Below are positions 1 to 11,410 of a DNA stretch of 64,000 bases, in pieces; position 1 is the first letter of the stretch, and every line of letters begins with the position of its first letter. Source of the stretch: Argopecten irradians (lineage: Eukaryota > Mollusca > Bivalvia > Pectinida > Pectinidae); the NCBI RefSeq assembly GCF_041381155.1, contig NC_091142.1:7798778-7862777 (forward strand), read 5' to 3'. The notes beneath the pieces were generated by a model. It searched no databases. It saw nothing but the letters and a program-made list of their open reading frames with translations, and was not told where the DNA came from. The position numbers and the translations under genes were made by a program.

Positions 1-1049
1 AATGAACGAAGGTCTTCCAATAGGATACAAATTCAAACGACACTACGAAAGAACGAATAAATAATGTATCAAACTGTGAAGTTAAACAATTCATCGAAGT
101 ACTAAAGATAAAAGAGTGCATGTACTATTAAATTCATTTATCTCTAACACCAAACATTAATATCATGTTGACATGATAGGTTCTTGACCCAGTTAATGTT
201 CTTTATTACATCATACGATGATACATATACATACCAAAATGTGATGGCAGTCAATATCAATTATATATATAAAAAAATTGTCGTTACGTAATTACTGTCA
301 TGTGGAGCAAACTTGATCATAGGGAGGAAAGATATTTGATTCATTGCTACAGACTTCCACAAATAATAATAAAACACATCAGACAAACATTTACCGATTA
401 CTCCTCATGTGTATTTATAAATAACATACATTTGTATGTTAAGACACATTGGTAAAGTATTAAGTAATTTTACATCAATGAACCAGATGGTGGGAAATTG
501 ATAACCCTCTATCTATAATGTTCGACAGTTACGAGGAGTTCCGAGGAGTTCCGAGTGTCTCGACATTGGGGAGTTTTATTGAATTACTGTTAATTATATG
601 TATTGTGTCGACGCAACAATGGCCTTTAATAAGATCAGATCAGTCTTAGCTGATGTCCCAAGTGATAAATTAAAGCGTCCTTTATATTCACACAATGCAA
701 GTTATCAAATCCATCGTTTATACAATGGCTGCCTCGCGAAACATTCCGACCTTGAAAGGTCATGACCTCACAACATAATCAGTTATGTTGACAAACTCGT
801 AAATTGCTACGACTTTATAGTTTACTAGTGTACAGATTTTGATTAAAAAAACACGAAATATGTCTACGTCAAAGTGATAATATGTGTATCGCTAATTCAT
901 GCAGACATAAATATAAATATTAATATATGTTTTTGGTGGACAAAAGTCGACAAATATTTACAATACTGTATCAATAAACTCAGAGTTACTATTTTCAGTC
1001 ACATTAAAATTTGAGTCATAAATAGTTTCATCAGAAATCAATATCATCA
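1..1049. other. Intergenic DNA, no gene seen
   Basis: AT-rich sequence with no open frame that looks coding and no recognised repeat. A short local triplication of a GAGGAGTTCC-like motif lies near 530-562. Nothing else stands out. Confidence 0.6.
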
Positions 1050-1191
1050 TGGCCCAGTTTCACGAACATGCCTTAACTTTAAGAAATTTCTTAACTTAAA
1101 ATTCCCACATGAAAGCATTATTGCAGTTAAGGAAAAAATCTAAAGTTAAGAAATTCATTAAAGTTAAGAATTTTTGTGAAATTGGACCCAT
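1050..1191. mobile_element. Palindromic MITE-like element, family A
   Basis: The left end begins GGCCCAGTTTCACGAACATG and the right end, read on the opposite strand, begins GGGTCCAATTTCACAAAAAT. Both arms run into CTTAACTTTAA-type sequence, so the two ends form an imperfect terminal inverted repeat of about 40 bp around a short centre. There is no coding capacity. A diverged relative with the same internal order lies at 51068-51214. The target-site duplication is not clear (AT on both sides is possible). Assignment as a non-autonomous DNA element is inference from structure. Confidence 0.65.
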
Positions 1192-2105
1192 ACCTCAATC
1201 TTTTTCAAGTCTTTATCAGAAATATTATTTGTCAAATCGTTGCTCCCTAGTCTTCGAGAATGGTACTGAATACTGGTAAAGTTTCAATCGTATAGTATTG
1301 ATGTTAGCAGATACGCCATAATTGTCTTCCAAATGAAATGTCGCTGCTTTTGATAAAAATAAATAATTCTAAAAGTAGAACTGTGATATATTTTTCCTCA
1401 CTTTGAAGTTTACTTTCTCCTTATATCCAGAAACGGGTAATATATCCTAAAGACATGAATTGATCCTTCATTTCAATTGTATAACTTATAAATCTTGTTA
1501 CCAAACACGTTGTTCCGGTCGGAACTCTCAAAAATGTTCTTAATGAATTAAATAAAAATAAAAAAAATAAATAAATAAAAATAATGAAAAAATTCTTGTT
1601 TTTTTTTTACTTATTTTTTATTTTGATAAGAACATATATATTTACTCAAAATTGCCATTACGGATATTTAAAAAAAAAAACCAAAAACATTTTTCATTGG
1701 TTTTTTTTTCGCATATAAGTCATTTTCATGGTACATTGCATCTACTAAAATACACTCGCACACAAAATAGCAAATTTACAGACAATCTCGTTATCCAAGC
1801 GTCTTCGATACTTACTAACCCCGTAAGTGACCAACAGTACTTGAATCAAAGCAGTAAAAAGTATGAATATAGAATAATATCTACAAAGCAATATTAAATG
1901 GGACTACACAATGAGAATAAGTTACTTTTTACTTTCAAGTTACTGTTTATTTTTGTTCCAAGAACTTTTATATGTTCATATTTCTGTATAAATGTATTAA
2001 TAATTTTGTTCCATACCATTGAAATATAAAACGAAACCTCAAATAATATATTGTCTTTTGATATAGTTTATAGAAAAAACATACCACCCGTTTCTTATAG
2101 AAAAC
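1192..2105. other. Intergenic DNA with A/T tracts
   Basis: Strongly AT-rich, with runs of A and T around 1555-1700. The 81-codon open frame at 1652-1897 has low-complexity composition and no recognisable domain, so I do not call it a gene. Confidence 0.5.
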
Positions 2106-2490
2106 CTACCACCCTAAGCCTTCTTATTTTTGCAAACAACAGGTGTAGCAGAATTGGACTGGTTCGATCATCAGTGATCAGATAGTTCAAAGGGAAGAGA
2201 ATCCGGCTAATTTTCGAAAGTCCCGGGTTCCAGCCCAAGTCTGACCCCTATAATTGCGAAAAGGAAGAGGTTGCCAACCCTATTTCGAACATTGGAGCTT
2301 GTGAGTTGTTGTGTCTTCGTTTGTGAAGACTTAGAGAAATGAGGGAGGAATGTCTTGGATCGAATAACGGCCACCATGCAGCTCCTATCGTAGATCCAGA
2401 TCATCCGGCCTGTGGATTGAGACCATGGAATCGAAACCAGGCCTGGCCACTACAACCTCGTGTCGCAACTGCAACAAATGACATTTAAAT
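2106..2490 (+). mobile_element. tRNA-related SINE-like repeat fragment
   Basis: Positions about 2170-2250 read like a degraded tRNA. An A-box-like stretch (ATAGTTCAAAGGGAAGAG) is followed by a B-box-like GGGTTCCAGCC about 35 nt later, the layout of an internal Pol III promoter. The region to about 2490 is noticeably more GC-rich than its surroundings and may be the SINE body. No poly-A tail or target duplication could be fixed. The short minus-strand frame at 2207-2404 is a by-product. Similar tRNA-headed repeats are common in bivalves (from memory, not searched). Confidence 0.5.
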
Positions 2491-2860
2491 GTCGATATCC
2501 TGTATTTGATTCCGTTATATTTTTATTTATCAATTTTTAATTTTCTTATCCTTACTTAACAGTAATGGATACGTATCCTTTCTCATTTGATCCAAATGCA
2601 CAAGCAAAAAACCCCATTTGAGAGTTATTTACGGTAACGTATTTCACAGGCAAACTTCACGACATCATATTGATTTCGTGAGTTACATATTTCCTTGGGG
2701 AGATATTGAGAGTAAGCGTATATCATTTGATTAATAATGCAATAGATGCGATACAGTGCATTTTATACATAGAAGCAAAGCTGATATATAGCTGTTTGTA
2801 ACATCATTACGACAAATGGACTTTTATGTAAAAAAATATTTAACGGACGACCTCACTATC
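2491..2860. other. Intergenic DNA
   Basis: Nothing recognised. Confidence 0.5.
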
Positions 2861-3115
2861 AAGCGTGTAAAGGCCCATTACCTTTCCGAAACGGCTTTAA
2901 ATTTTTAAAATGGGAACGTAAAGCGAGATCAATAATTTTATTGGGTCGCAAAAGTTATTTAATAAACTTATCATCGCCCCCTGAACAATTTGATAAAAAT
3001 AATTAAAATGTTTATTTTCATAATGCGAGTCGTCTTATGTTTCCCGCCGTTGTCCTAAATACCTCGCGGTAGTTGACTTCCACTGCGCCAGACAGCAAAA
3101 CATCAAAATGACTCT
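2861..3115. repeat. Probable dispersed repeat, unclassified
   Basis: It contains GGCCCATTACCTTTCCGAAAC at 2873-2893, which recurs with few changes at 63911-63931 and loosely at 14950-14970. It also has a TTGACTTCCA motif (3073-3082) shared with 62142-62151. Shared modules at distant sites imply a dispersed repeat. Its class and ends are not resolved. Confidence 0.4.
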
Positions 3116-3704
3116 CTTCTGTTAGCATATATTACGTAGGAAATCTTGCCTATGTTTCGTGTTGTAACCTCATTTTAAGCTATCAATATATATGTTCTGG
3201 TGTGATCAATGTTTTTAAGAAAAACTTTTCTGTTTTGCTCCAGAAAGTTAGTGGGTCTTTAAGGTGAAAAGCTCTGTTCGACATATTCATGCAAAAATTG
3301 ATTTGAATATTTTATTTCAACTAATGCAATATGAAACCATACAAATTTGTTTTGTGCGGTTGTGCGGGTATTTTTTTCATTGATTTCACCTGAAAAGAAC
3401 CTTGACATTGCAAGTTAATATATTTAGATTTGGAAGCAGTAGTTTTTGTTTAAGAAAAAGAAGAAGCCTACTCGTCAGAAACAGCTGGTTTTATTCTCAT
3501 TCATATGCTACAATATTTTTTTTCTGTGTTTGTATTGGAGATAATCATTTTGTTGTTGAAATGATCTTGAAATGATTTTGAATTTCATGTAATAATCTGA
3601 GCCTATTTCCATATCATTTAATATTTTTCTCGTGATAATGCAATCGTGTTTTTATTTCACTTTTGCATTGTTAACATTTGAGTTAATGTTACTGCAGACG
3701 CAGT
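3116..3704. other. Intergenic DNA
   Basis: AT-rich, no supported feature. Confidence 0.5.
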
Positions 3705-3768
3705 GTTGACGTCACAATACATACCTACACGCAAGGAAGATAACTCTCTATAATATGCAAAGACGGAA
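3705..3768. mobile_element. Half copy of MITE-like element, family B
   Basis: This stretch (GACGTCACAATACATACCTA, then AGATAACTCT, ending ATGCAAAGACGGAA) matches the right half of the complete element at 14710-14894 in the same order and spacing. The left half is not recognisable, so this is a truncated copy. Confidence 0.6.
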
Positions 3769-3835
3769 TATGAAAACATTCTAATTTGCTTCCTGTTGGC
3801 TTTTTATTTATTTCCATTTCACAGAACTCTGAAGA

Positions 3836-4125
3836 TTTTGATGAGTGCTTAATTTCGCGATCTACAAATATACATTTTTTGCGTCGGTTTCATTTCGCGG
3901 TAGTTTCGGACTTTCACAACATATTTAGAATAATAAGGACATTCGCAGTAAAATGCCCTTCACATAAAAATGCCCTTCACATAAATAATGTCCAAGTTCA
4001 AGGAAACATGGACTTAAGCATTGAGATACTGTATCGATGCTAAAAATTTCGAAAGTTTTAATTTCGTTATATTCGCGGATCCATCCAGATTCGGGAAGTT
4101 TAATATCTCGCGATTCTTAAAAAAA
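3836..4125. repeat. Possible imperfect palindromic repeat
   Basis: TTAATTTCGCGATCTAC near 3848 and TTTAATATCTCGCGATTC near 4099 flank TTCGCGG-rich sequence, suggesting a degraded palindromic element. It also contains a 19-20 bp tandem duplicate (AATGCCCTTCACATAAA) at 3952-3987. Weak call. Confidence 0.3.
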
Positions 4126-5640
4126 ATGATAATTTTACAAAATATAGTATGTCGCATGAATCATGCTTTTCAAGGCTACAAAATTTTTTATATTATATTT
4201 ACTTTGAATTTTATTCGATTATTTTTAGTAGTCTAAAAAGATTTAATATTCATCATCCGCCATTTCTTACTTTCTCTCTGCCTTTTATATCTGCCTGTCG
4301 ATCTCTATCTCTTTGTAAGTTTCTATGTCTATCTGTATTTCTATGATATGTCTATGTGCGAGGAGTATGTGTGTATGTGTATTTATATTGGAGAGTGTGC
4401 CTGTTTACGTGTTTGTTTGTACGTGTTGTATGTTTGTCTGTCAGATAACCATCTCCTATTTCACCTGTGTGTGTTGAAGTCATTAACAGTGTGTTTGCAC
4501 TTGCTGTATCTATATCTTCTTGTTATGCTTCTTTTTAATAGTGCATAAAAATAGCAAGTTATCAGAAATTTAAAAATTGTAAATGAAATCAAATGACAAA
4601 GGAAAGAATGAGTGTACATGTTAATATATGTCAATGTAATAATAAAATCGATTAAAAAACAAATTAAGAAAAAAAAAATTAGTAAATTGAAAAGCGAAAA
4701 TAAGTTCCAAATAGGGAATTCTACTGCCGCGGAATTGAACAAATACAGTTGTAACTCATATCTCTTAAACAGTATTGAAACTCTGTATTCTTATCATCTA
4801 AGATTTATAACAATCGTTAATTATTAAAATCGTTAATTATGTCCGATATAATGCTTGCATGCACAATGATGAGAAGAACAAGATATAATTATTGTATACA
4901 ATTAAACCGAAATGACATTTACTTTTAATTGATTTGCAATTGTGATTCATTCTTGACTGTTACATATTATATTGTCTTTACGATGGATCTCCATACTATT
5001 GTTTTATTCATGCTGTATGTAATTAATTTAAATTAAATATGTAGCTGTATAATCTATAGGGAAAACAGCGACAGTATGACTTTACGTTAAAGCTACATAG
5101 ACAGAAAATCAATTGCTTTCTGACACAACGAATTATTTTATAGACTATGGACGCTTTAAAAGACATCTCAGCTTTATTGAACCAAACTGAACAATCCGAG
5201 GTACAAAGCAGGGGGTGATGCACCATTTTCATGCTGAAGGTCAACGTACAATACGTATACGGAGGACCGATGTGGGTATAGCTTCAGCTGCCTGTATTTC
5301 ATATCTTAATCGAAATAGTTTTTCGATGAACCCTATCAAACTGTTGGATTTGATTGACAGTTTAATTTGATATATGCCATACATCCCGTTACTAAATGTG
5401 TTTTGGTCAATGACGTTATTTGTGATTTTACTACGGCACTGTGCAAACTTTCCTACCTTTCAGTTCACTATGTAGGTCTATTCAGAAATTACAAGTCATG
5501 TCGAGTTTTATATCCGGAATGAAGAATGTCTGTAAACAAATTGATGGATACAAATACGTCATAAATGGGATAATTCAATAGACGTTTTTAAATATCGTTT
5601 GATATTACATGAAAACGTAAATATTTGTTCTACGTCTGAT
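4126..5640. other. Intergenic DNA with cryptic simple sequence
   Basis: Positions 4255-4460 are TGTATG/TCTATCTG-rich cryptic simple sequence, which explains the cysteine- and leucine-rich open frames there. The remainder is AT-rich with no recognised gene. Confidence 0.5.
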
Positions 5641-5857
5641 TAGAAAATTAGAAAAAAAACTGTCTGGAAGGCACTGCCGGTCACCCACGTAATCAGCTTA
5701 CATTAGCTTGCGGTCTAAACGGAGCATAGTGGAGTTTAGACACTGTGGTTTCCGAGGGTGTCTGGTAGGAGGCGATGACATTATTTAGAAATTTGATCAA
5801 ATGCTCTATCTAAAAAAAGGAAGGCTAGACAACCAATCGAGAACCTTCGCCTACGCG

Positions 5858-5936
5858 TTTTACGATCACTGATTGGAACACAACCAATCGTAATGCATTT
5901 ACGATTCTGATTCGGAACACTACCTGATGTAATGCC
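5858..5936. repeat. Two-copy 40-bp tandem repeat
   Basis: TTTACGATCACTGATTGGAA (5858) and TTTACGATTCTGATTCGGAA (5898) head two adjacent diverged copies with a 40-bp period, each ending in a GTAATGC motif. Confidence 0.55.
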
Positions 5937-7167
5937 GAGTTCATGTGTATTACTTTGATTTTTTTGATCGGTTCACCGCAAAATAAGGTTCTTTTTTTAT
6001 TCAAATTTTAGTAATATGTTCCATCATTTTGGTTTTACCTGTTATGAAATTGTTTGTATATGTAATATTTTAAAGATGATTTGTTAAAAGTTGTTTACGA
6101 TTAGTATAGTATGCATCAGATTTCCTCTGAATATTTAAACTTGGTTCCGATGTAAAGGAACATATAGTTAAGTTATATATTGTATGTCCAAACATTACCC
6201 TTATACTTTTGACTGTTGTCAAACATATGTGATTTATGATAGTGTATATTTAGTATACTTTAAGACGTTTGAATGAAATTACCCATACTAAATGTAGATA
6301 CCGAATGTGTTGGCAGAATCATACCAATAATTATCATATTTTATCATGCATTGTTGAGATACATATATGTATGAGGCGCAGGCGTACACTATTAGATATG
6401 TAACGTTAGGTAGCTCAATGCATATAAACACTCCCATGCAGGTCAAAACATGATATTGATATGGATCCATGAATACCTCTAATATACATTATCGTGGAGT
6501 TGAAAAGATCTATTTCTTTTTGTCTTTTACTAGTTCATGTCACCTGAGACTGTATAACATGGCTTCCCATCCACATCGACTTCATGATGTCAATGGAGCA
6601 ACAAAATTGCTATTTGCACTATAAACATCATGCAATTTTCATGTATTGAAATTGACCTCTTCAAATCTATTTCTCAAAATGGCGAGCTATCATAATTGTA
6701 AAAATGTAACAAAACGTCGAGGTATGGTAGACAACAGGTCTTTCATATGTGTATATGAAGGATAAGGATATCGTACCTTCGGAATCACAAATGTTGTAAA
6801 ATCCACGGTAAACCTAGGCTTTTACTACATTTAGTGACCTTCGGGTAGAATATCTCTAGCCTTCATATCAAGAAGAAGAGTTATCCACTAAGGGATAACA
6901 ACAGCTACAACGAGTCATGACAATCAAGAGTTACACCACAAGCTAATAATAGCCTCCTTTTGATGTGAAGTTCAGCCTAAGTTCAGCCAAAAAAAATGTA
7001 TGATATAAAATGTCTTATAATGCTTAGTATTGCTAGCACGTCAACGTCCCTTGTGTACATACGCTCTTAACCGGGTTTGTACCGGATATCCGTACCTCGC
7101 GGGATGTTTCCTGGTGTGTGTCGTATTACATGCTATACTGGAAAACCTACTATAAAATCATATTGGA
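5937..7167. other. Intergenic DNA
   Basis: No gene, RNA or repeat that I can support. Confidence 0.5.
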
Positions 7168-7395
7168 AACAACAAAACCGTATCCTTAAATTTTCAACAT
7201 GATACACGAAGATGTATTTTTAAAGTTATATGTGCTGTGATTTAATATAGCGACGTATCAATAAACGCATTTGATATACTATTCATATCAAACAAGAATC
7301 CTTAATTTCAAACACAATGCATCAAGATATATTTAAAGCTTATATAAAGTGTAATTAGAACAGCACGTGTCAACTAAATGTATAAAAATACATAA
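7168..7395. repeat. Two-copy diverged tandem repeat (~119 bp)
   Basis: AACAAAACCGTATCCTTAAA (7171) and AACAAGAATCCTTAATTTCA (7291) start two adjacent copies. They share ordered motifs including CAAGATATATTTAAAG versus GAAGATGTATTTTTAAAG and CATTTGATATAC versus ATGTATAAAAATAC. Divergence is high, so the duplication is old. Confidence 0.5.
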
Positions 7396-8498
7396 GATAA
7401 ACAAAAATTAATTTTTAAATAAAACAATATCATGTTTCCTTAATTAAAATAGGTAAATCAATAACTAGAATAAATTAGTAATTAACTATTCATGAAGTAA
7501 TTAATTGATAGGGATCTTATGATATGTTTCAGTGCTTTCTATGTATAGGATAAATAAACAAATGAAAATAAACATGTTTACATCTCCGTTTAGCTGAACA
7601 GCAAGCTTAGATAAACACGACAGTGATTGGAAGGTATCATCAATTTATATCGTGAGGTAATAATTCAGAGGTGATGAGTATATCAAGAACTATAAATTCC
7701 ACGATATATTTTTAGTCACGATATTCTCTTTACAGAGTGACATGAAATTACAAAATACATGAGTACGCTTCACCTTTTAGTATTATTTATCGGTATATTA
7801 TACTATTTCCTTTGATCAAAAGTATCAGTTTTATGGTAAGATTGCTTTGTTGTCGAACACACAGAAGGAGAATTATCGACTATATCATCAATTTACCATT
7901 TAGAATAGATTAGTGGAACATAATCCGTCGCTACTGCCAGGCGATTGGGATCCTATTGCAGATAATTGGAAAACACAGCGCTATTAACTTTAAAGTTTGG
8001 TATAAGTGCAAATATATAGATGTGTTAAAGCACTCACTATGGAAAGAAATATCGGTAATTTATTTTTTAAATTAAATTAAATGATACGGCTCTGTAATTT
8101 GGTGATAACATTATTTGATAGCATGAATGCGGATACATATACAGACGTTTTAGAAATGAATTTATAATAGTCGATTGTTATTTCATGTAAACAGTGGAAA
8201 TTCAATACTAATTTTACTCGTGCTGGTGTGTCAACTGTAATTTTTTTTGAGAATAACTTTTTATTAAAAGTTGTTAAATACTGCTGATAACGTGTATTAA
8301 TTTTTCGAAAGTATCTAAAACAATTTTGAGTGCCGTAAGTTATTCTAAAATGCTTATCGAATATGCTATAGTTACACTATATCAAATGTTAAAATCCATA
8401 ACGAATGCTTCTCGGCGTCGTTCTAGTTACCGCACCGCAATTGACTAATCGGTCATTTGGCCATGCGGCAAAGCAGCAACATGAACCACCTATATTGT
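7396..8498. other. Intergenic DNA
   Basis: AT-rich, nothing recognised. Confidence 0.5.
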
Positions 8499-8765
8499 TA
8501 AAGATGTTACACCGCTGACTAAAGATATATTTTTCTTTATCAAAAATAAGGACAGAAGAATTAGTATTTTTCTTTCGTTACAAAAGTTACTTCACACAAT
8601 TACCAACATGGAATGGAACATGGAATGTTTAAACTCGATATTTTACTTCAAGATGAAAATATTAAAAACAATGAATTGCTTCCCGAAATAAAGTCCACGA
8701 CACCATGCCTTATATAGAAAGAAGCACTCAATGGGCAAACACCAAAAGCAAGTTATTTTAGTTAA
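8499..8765 (+). mobile_element. MITE-like element, family C, diverged or truncated copy
   Basis: It begins TTAAAGATGTTACACCGCTG, a variant of the family C terminus, and then shares ordered blocks with 38122-38472 (TTTTACTTCAAGAT, ATGCCNTATATAGAA, a CAAAAGTTACTT-like block). The distal terminus is not recognised, so this copy is probably truncated near 8765. Confidence 0.55.
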
Positions 8766-9240
8766 CCATAAAACAAATACAAAAAAAAAAGATGTTACAG
8801 AATTTCTACACAATGAAATTTCATGCTATGCAGTACTCTTTTGTTTTGCCCTTATAACATGTCACTGACTTCCAGGACATCACCTGAACCCAATATACAT
8901 GGTTACTAATAATTCATATTAATATGAATAATAGGTCCTATTTACTGTGAAGGTGACCGGTCGTTCCCACGATTGACGACAACGTCCAGTTCTGTCACGG
9001 AATAGCCAGGTAGTCGGATCACGATAGGACAATAGTGTATTGTTTACTAACAATATACAATGCCTATTTATTCCTATTGTAACTTCACAACGCACAAGAG
9101 CGTGGTGATACTATTAGTTCATCTGATACTGATTAATTCATAGTATCAAGTCTTTGATAAATATATACTAAAACAGGTAATTCCAAGGTTCATTTTAAGC
9201 ACTATTCAAATTCCCGTCCATCTCATGTCATCTGCGAAAT
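8766..9240. other. Intergenic DNA
   Basis: Nothing supported. Confidence 0.5.
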
Positions 9241-9415
9241 CCCTGCAGGTAGGGTATCAGAATACGGGGGTTTCGAGATCCCAAAACGACGTGGTTAAAG
9301 TACAATTTACCTTCGATTAGTCCCACTTTCCGGTGCTTGTGAAGTCACATAATGCACGTCAAAATACGTACGTCGTTTTAGGATATCAAACCCCCGTATT
9401 GTACCTGCTTCACCC
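9241..9415. mobile_element. Palindromic element with ~45-bp arms, family D
   Basis: The left arm (9251-9292) contains AATACGGGGGTTTCGAGATC and CCAAAACGACGT. The right arm (9365-9415) on the other strand contains AATACGGGGGTTTGATATCC and TAAAACGACGTA. The 175-bp unit would fold into a long hairpin. Its first 23 bases resemble 46011-46033, so a module may be shared with a SINE/LINE tail there. No coding capacity. Confidence 0.6.
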
Positions 9416-11173
9416 ATTGCATGATCCCAAAAGGTTGTCATGTCAGACAGACAATTTTTTCATATAAATTTTATTGCGTTCAAATAAGTGTTTTTCATAG
9501 GATCAAAACAAACTCTTATTTCAAAATACAAAATTATAACTAACGTCGCCGCTCATCGGCTGTTACAAATAAAAGAAAGAGTACCTGAAATAAGTTACAA
9601 TTACACGGGGTTTTATGAAAGTATAATGAGTAACTTTAATATTTTTGTTATGGAGCTATTGCTATGGTAATAGAAAGTGTTTTTGTAGTTGTTTATATTT
9701 CAAATTATTTTATGGTAAAAAGAAATCATTCAATGGTCATGGATCCCCATTGCATTCATAATCATTTTCATCATCTATCATCCATCATCATCATCATTTA
9801 AAAAGTTGATTACATCCGTTATATTACGTACTAGAACTAGAACAATTGACGGATCGCCAGCTGTCAATCAAGACGCACATGACTTTGCATTTTGTATTGT
9901 GTGTGCTACGATGTTTGCTCCGACATTGAATAGAAACAAGTGCGTTTGCGAGCACGAGGCGTGGCTATATTACACCTAGCGATCGGTCAATTACCGATTG
10001 ATATGAGGAATATGGTTTAGCGTATGCAGATATTGTCGGTTCTGGCATTTCTGCATTTTGTGATAATGTGTGTCACCTTCATGAATCTTTAGGACTATAG
10101 ACTGTATGAATTTTTGATTTTCTGATTGAATAAATGTAGGACTTTTCACAGTTCTGACAAAATACATATTCCTGTATTATTTCACATTGCCAACCTAAAA
10201 TCTTTTTAAAAATGCTCATTTATCTCTGAAATTTCATAATGAACTTGCCGAGTCTTTGATATAGAAGAGCCTACATGTGTTTTCAGGGGTGAGTGAATTA
10301 AGAACGTCGTGTGTATGATTGATGATCATGGCTATCAACGTTAACGTAACAATAATGTCTATATGCGTTCTATTGCAGCCATATGTACAGATGATCAAGC
10401 GAGTTGTAGTTTCCATGCATAATGTGACATATAACGACATCACAGAGAGTGAACTGAGTTTAAAGTACACGATTTCGTTTACCTTATGCTATATTATGAT
10501 GAAGTTTCAGGTTTATGAGGAAAATATTTCATACTATAGTACATGTCTTCATTTACTTAATGTTATTTTATGATAAAGTTGCAGGTTTATGAGAAAATGT
10601 ACCGACACATATGATAGCAATGTGAACGTCCTTTATTAGAAGAGGTAATGACCAGCAATAAAGACCGTTAGTAGTACATATTTATGCAGAACACATGTGT
10701 AAATGTAGCCAAGTGTCCTTACAGAAATTCTTTTCATACCAAAATTCTATAACGAACGCAATAACAACAGCATATATCAACGTAAAAACTGCAGATAGAA
10801 AATAATCGTAAATTAAGGTATAGATGTTGTGATATTCAACTAAGGCCACGTCTGTAGTTTATAGTTCCTAAGAGAAAGTCATAGCATCGATTGTTCAGTA
10901 ATTCTGAGTAGCGACAGGGTAAATACCACGGCTAAACCCGCTCCGATTTCCAATCCTTCTGATCTGGGAAATGGTCTTGCGATCATGAAAGGACAAAACA
11001 GTTGAATGGTAGAATGAATTAGTTGAAAGTGATTTTTTATTCTGTTATCTTTTGATTTTCCCCCTATATTTAGATAATCTGATTCAAGAAGGATCGCGAT
11101 ACTGTATATAAATCAATTTCCAAAATTTCACTGGATAAAATTTGTCGTACATTGTGGATATTTCGTTTGAATA
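9416..11173. other. Intergenic DNA
   Basis: No gene recognised. A TCATCATCATCAT microsatellite lies near 9776-9798, and a short direct repeat (TTTATGAGGAAAAT/TTTATGAGAAAATG) lies at about 10495-10600. The open frames at 9488-9670 and 10319-10573 show no domain. Confidence 0.45.
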
Positions 11174-11410
11174 ACGAGTAAATGTCTACCTTTAGTTTTG
11201 GCCGTGTAAATCAAGTCAGAGAGTTATTCATTTTTTCTGAAAAAAGCCCAAAACAAAACAAATAACGAATAATTAATTTATTGTCTACTTTTCGTTTTGT
11301 CGGGTAAATTAAATAATTCATTTTTCTAAATAGCGAATATCTATTTAATTTTACTATTTGTCGGGTAAAGTCAATAAGAGAGAGTTGTTTTTTACTCTGA
11401 ATAATGGATA
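11174..11410. repeat. Three diverged tandem units (~70-92 bp)
   Basis: The units begin near 11174, 11266 and 11334. Each runs CGAATA/CGAGTA, a T-rich block, then a GGGTAAAT or CGTGTAAAT motif and a TTATTCATTTTTTCT-like block. Old local duplication. Confidence 0.45.
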
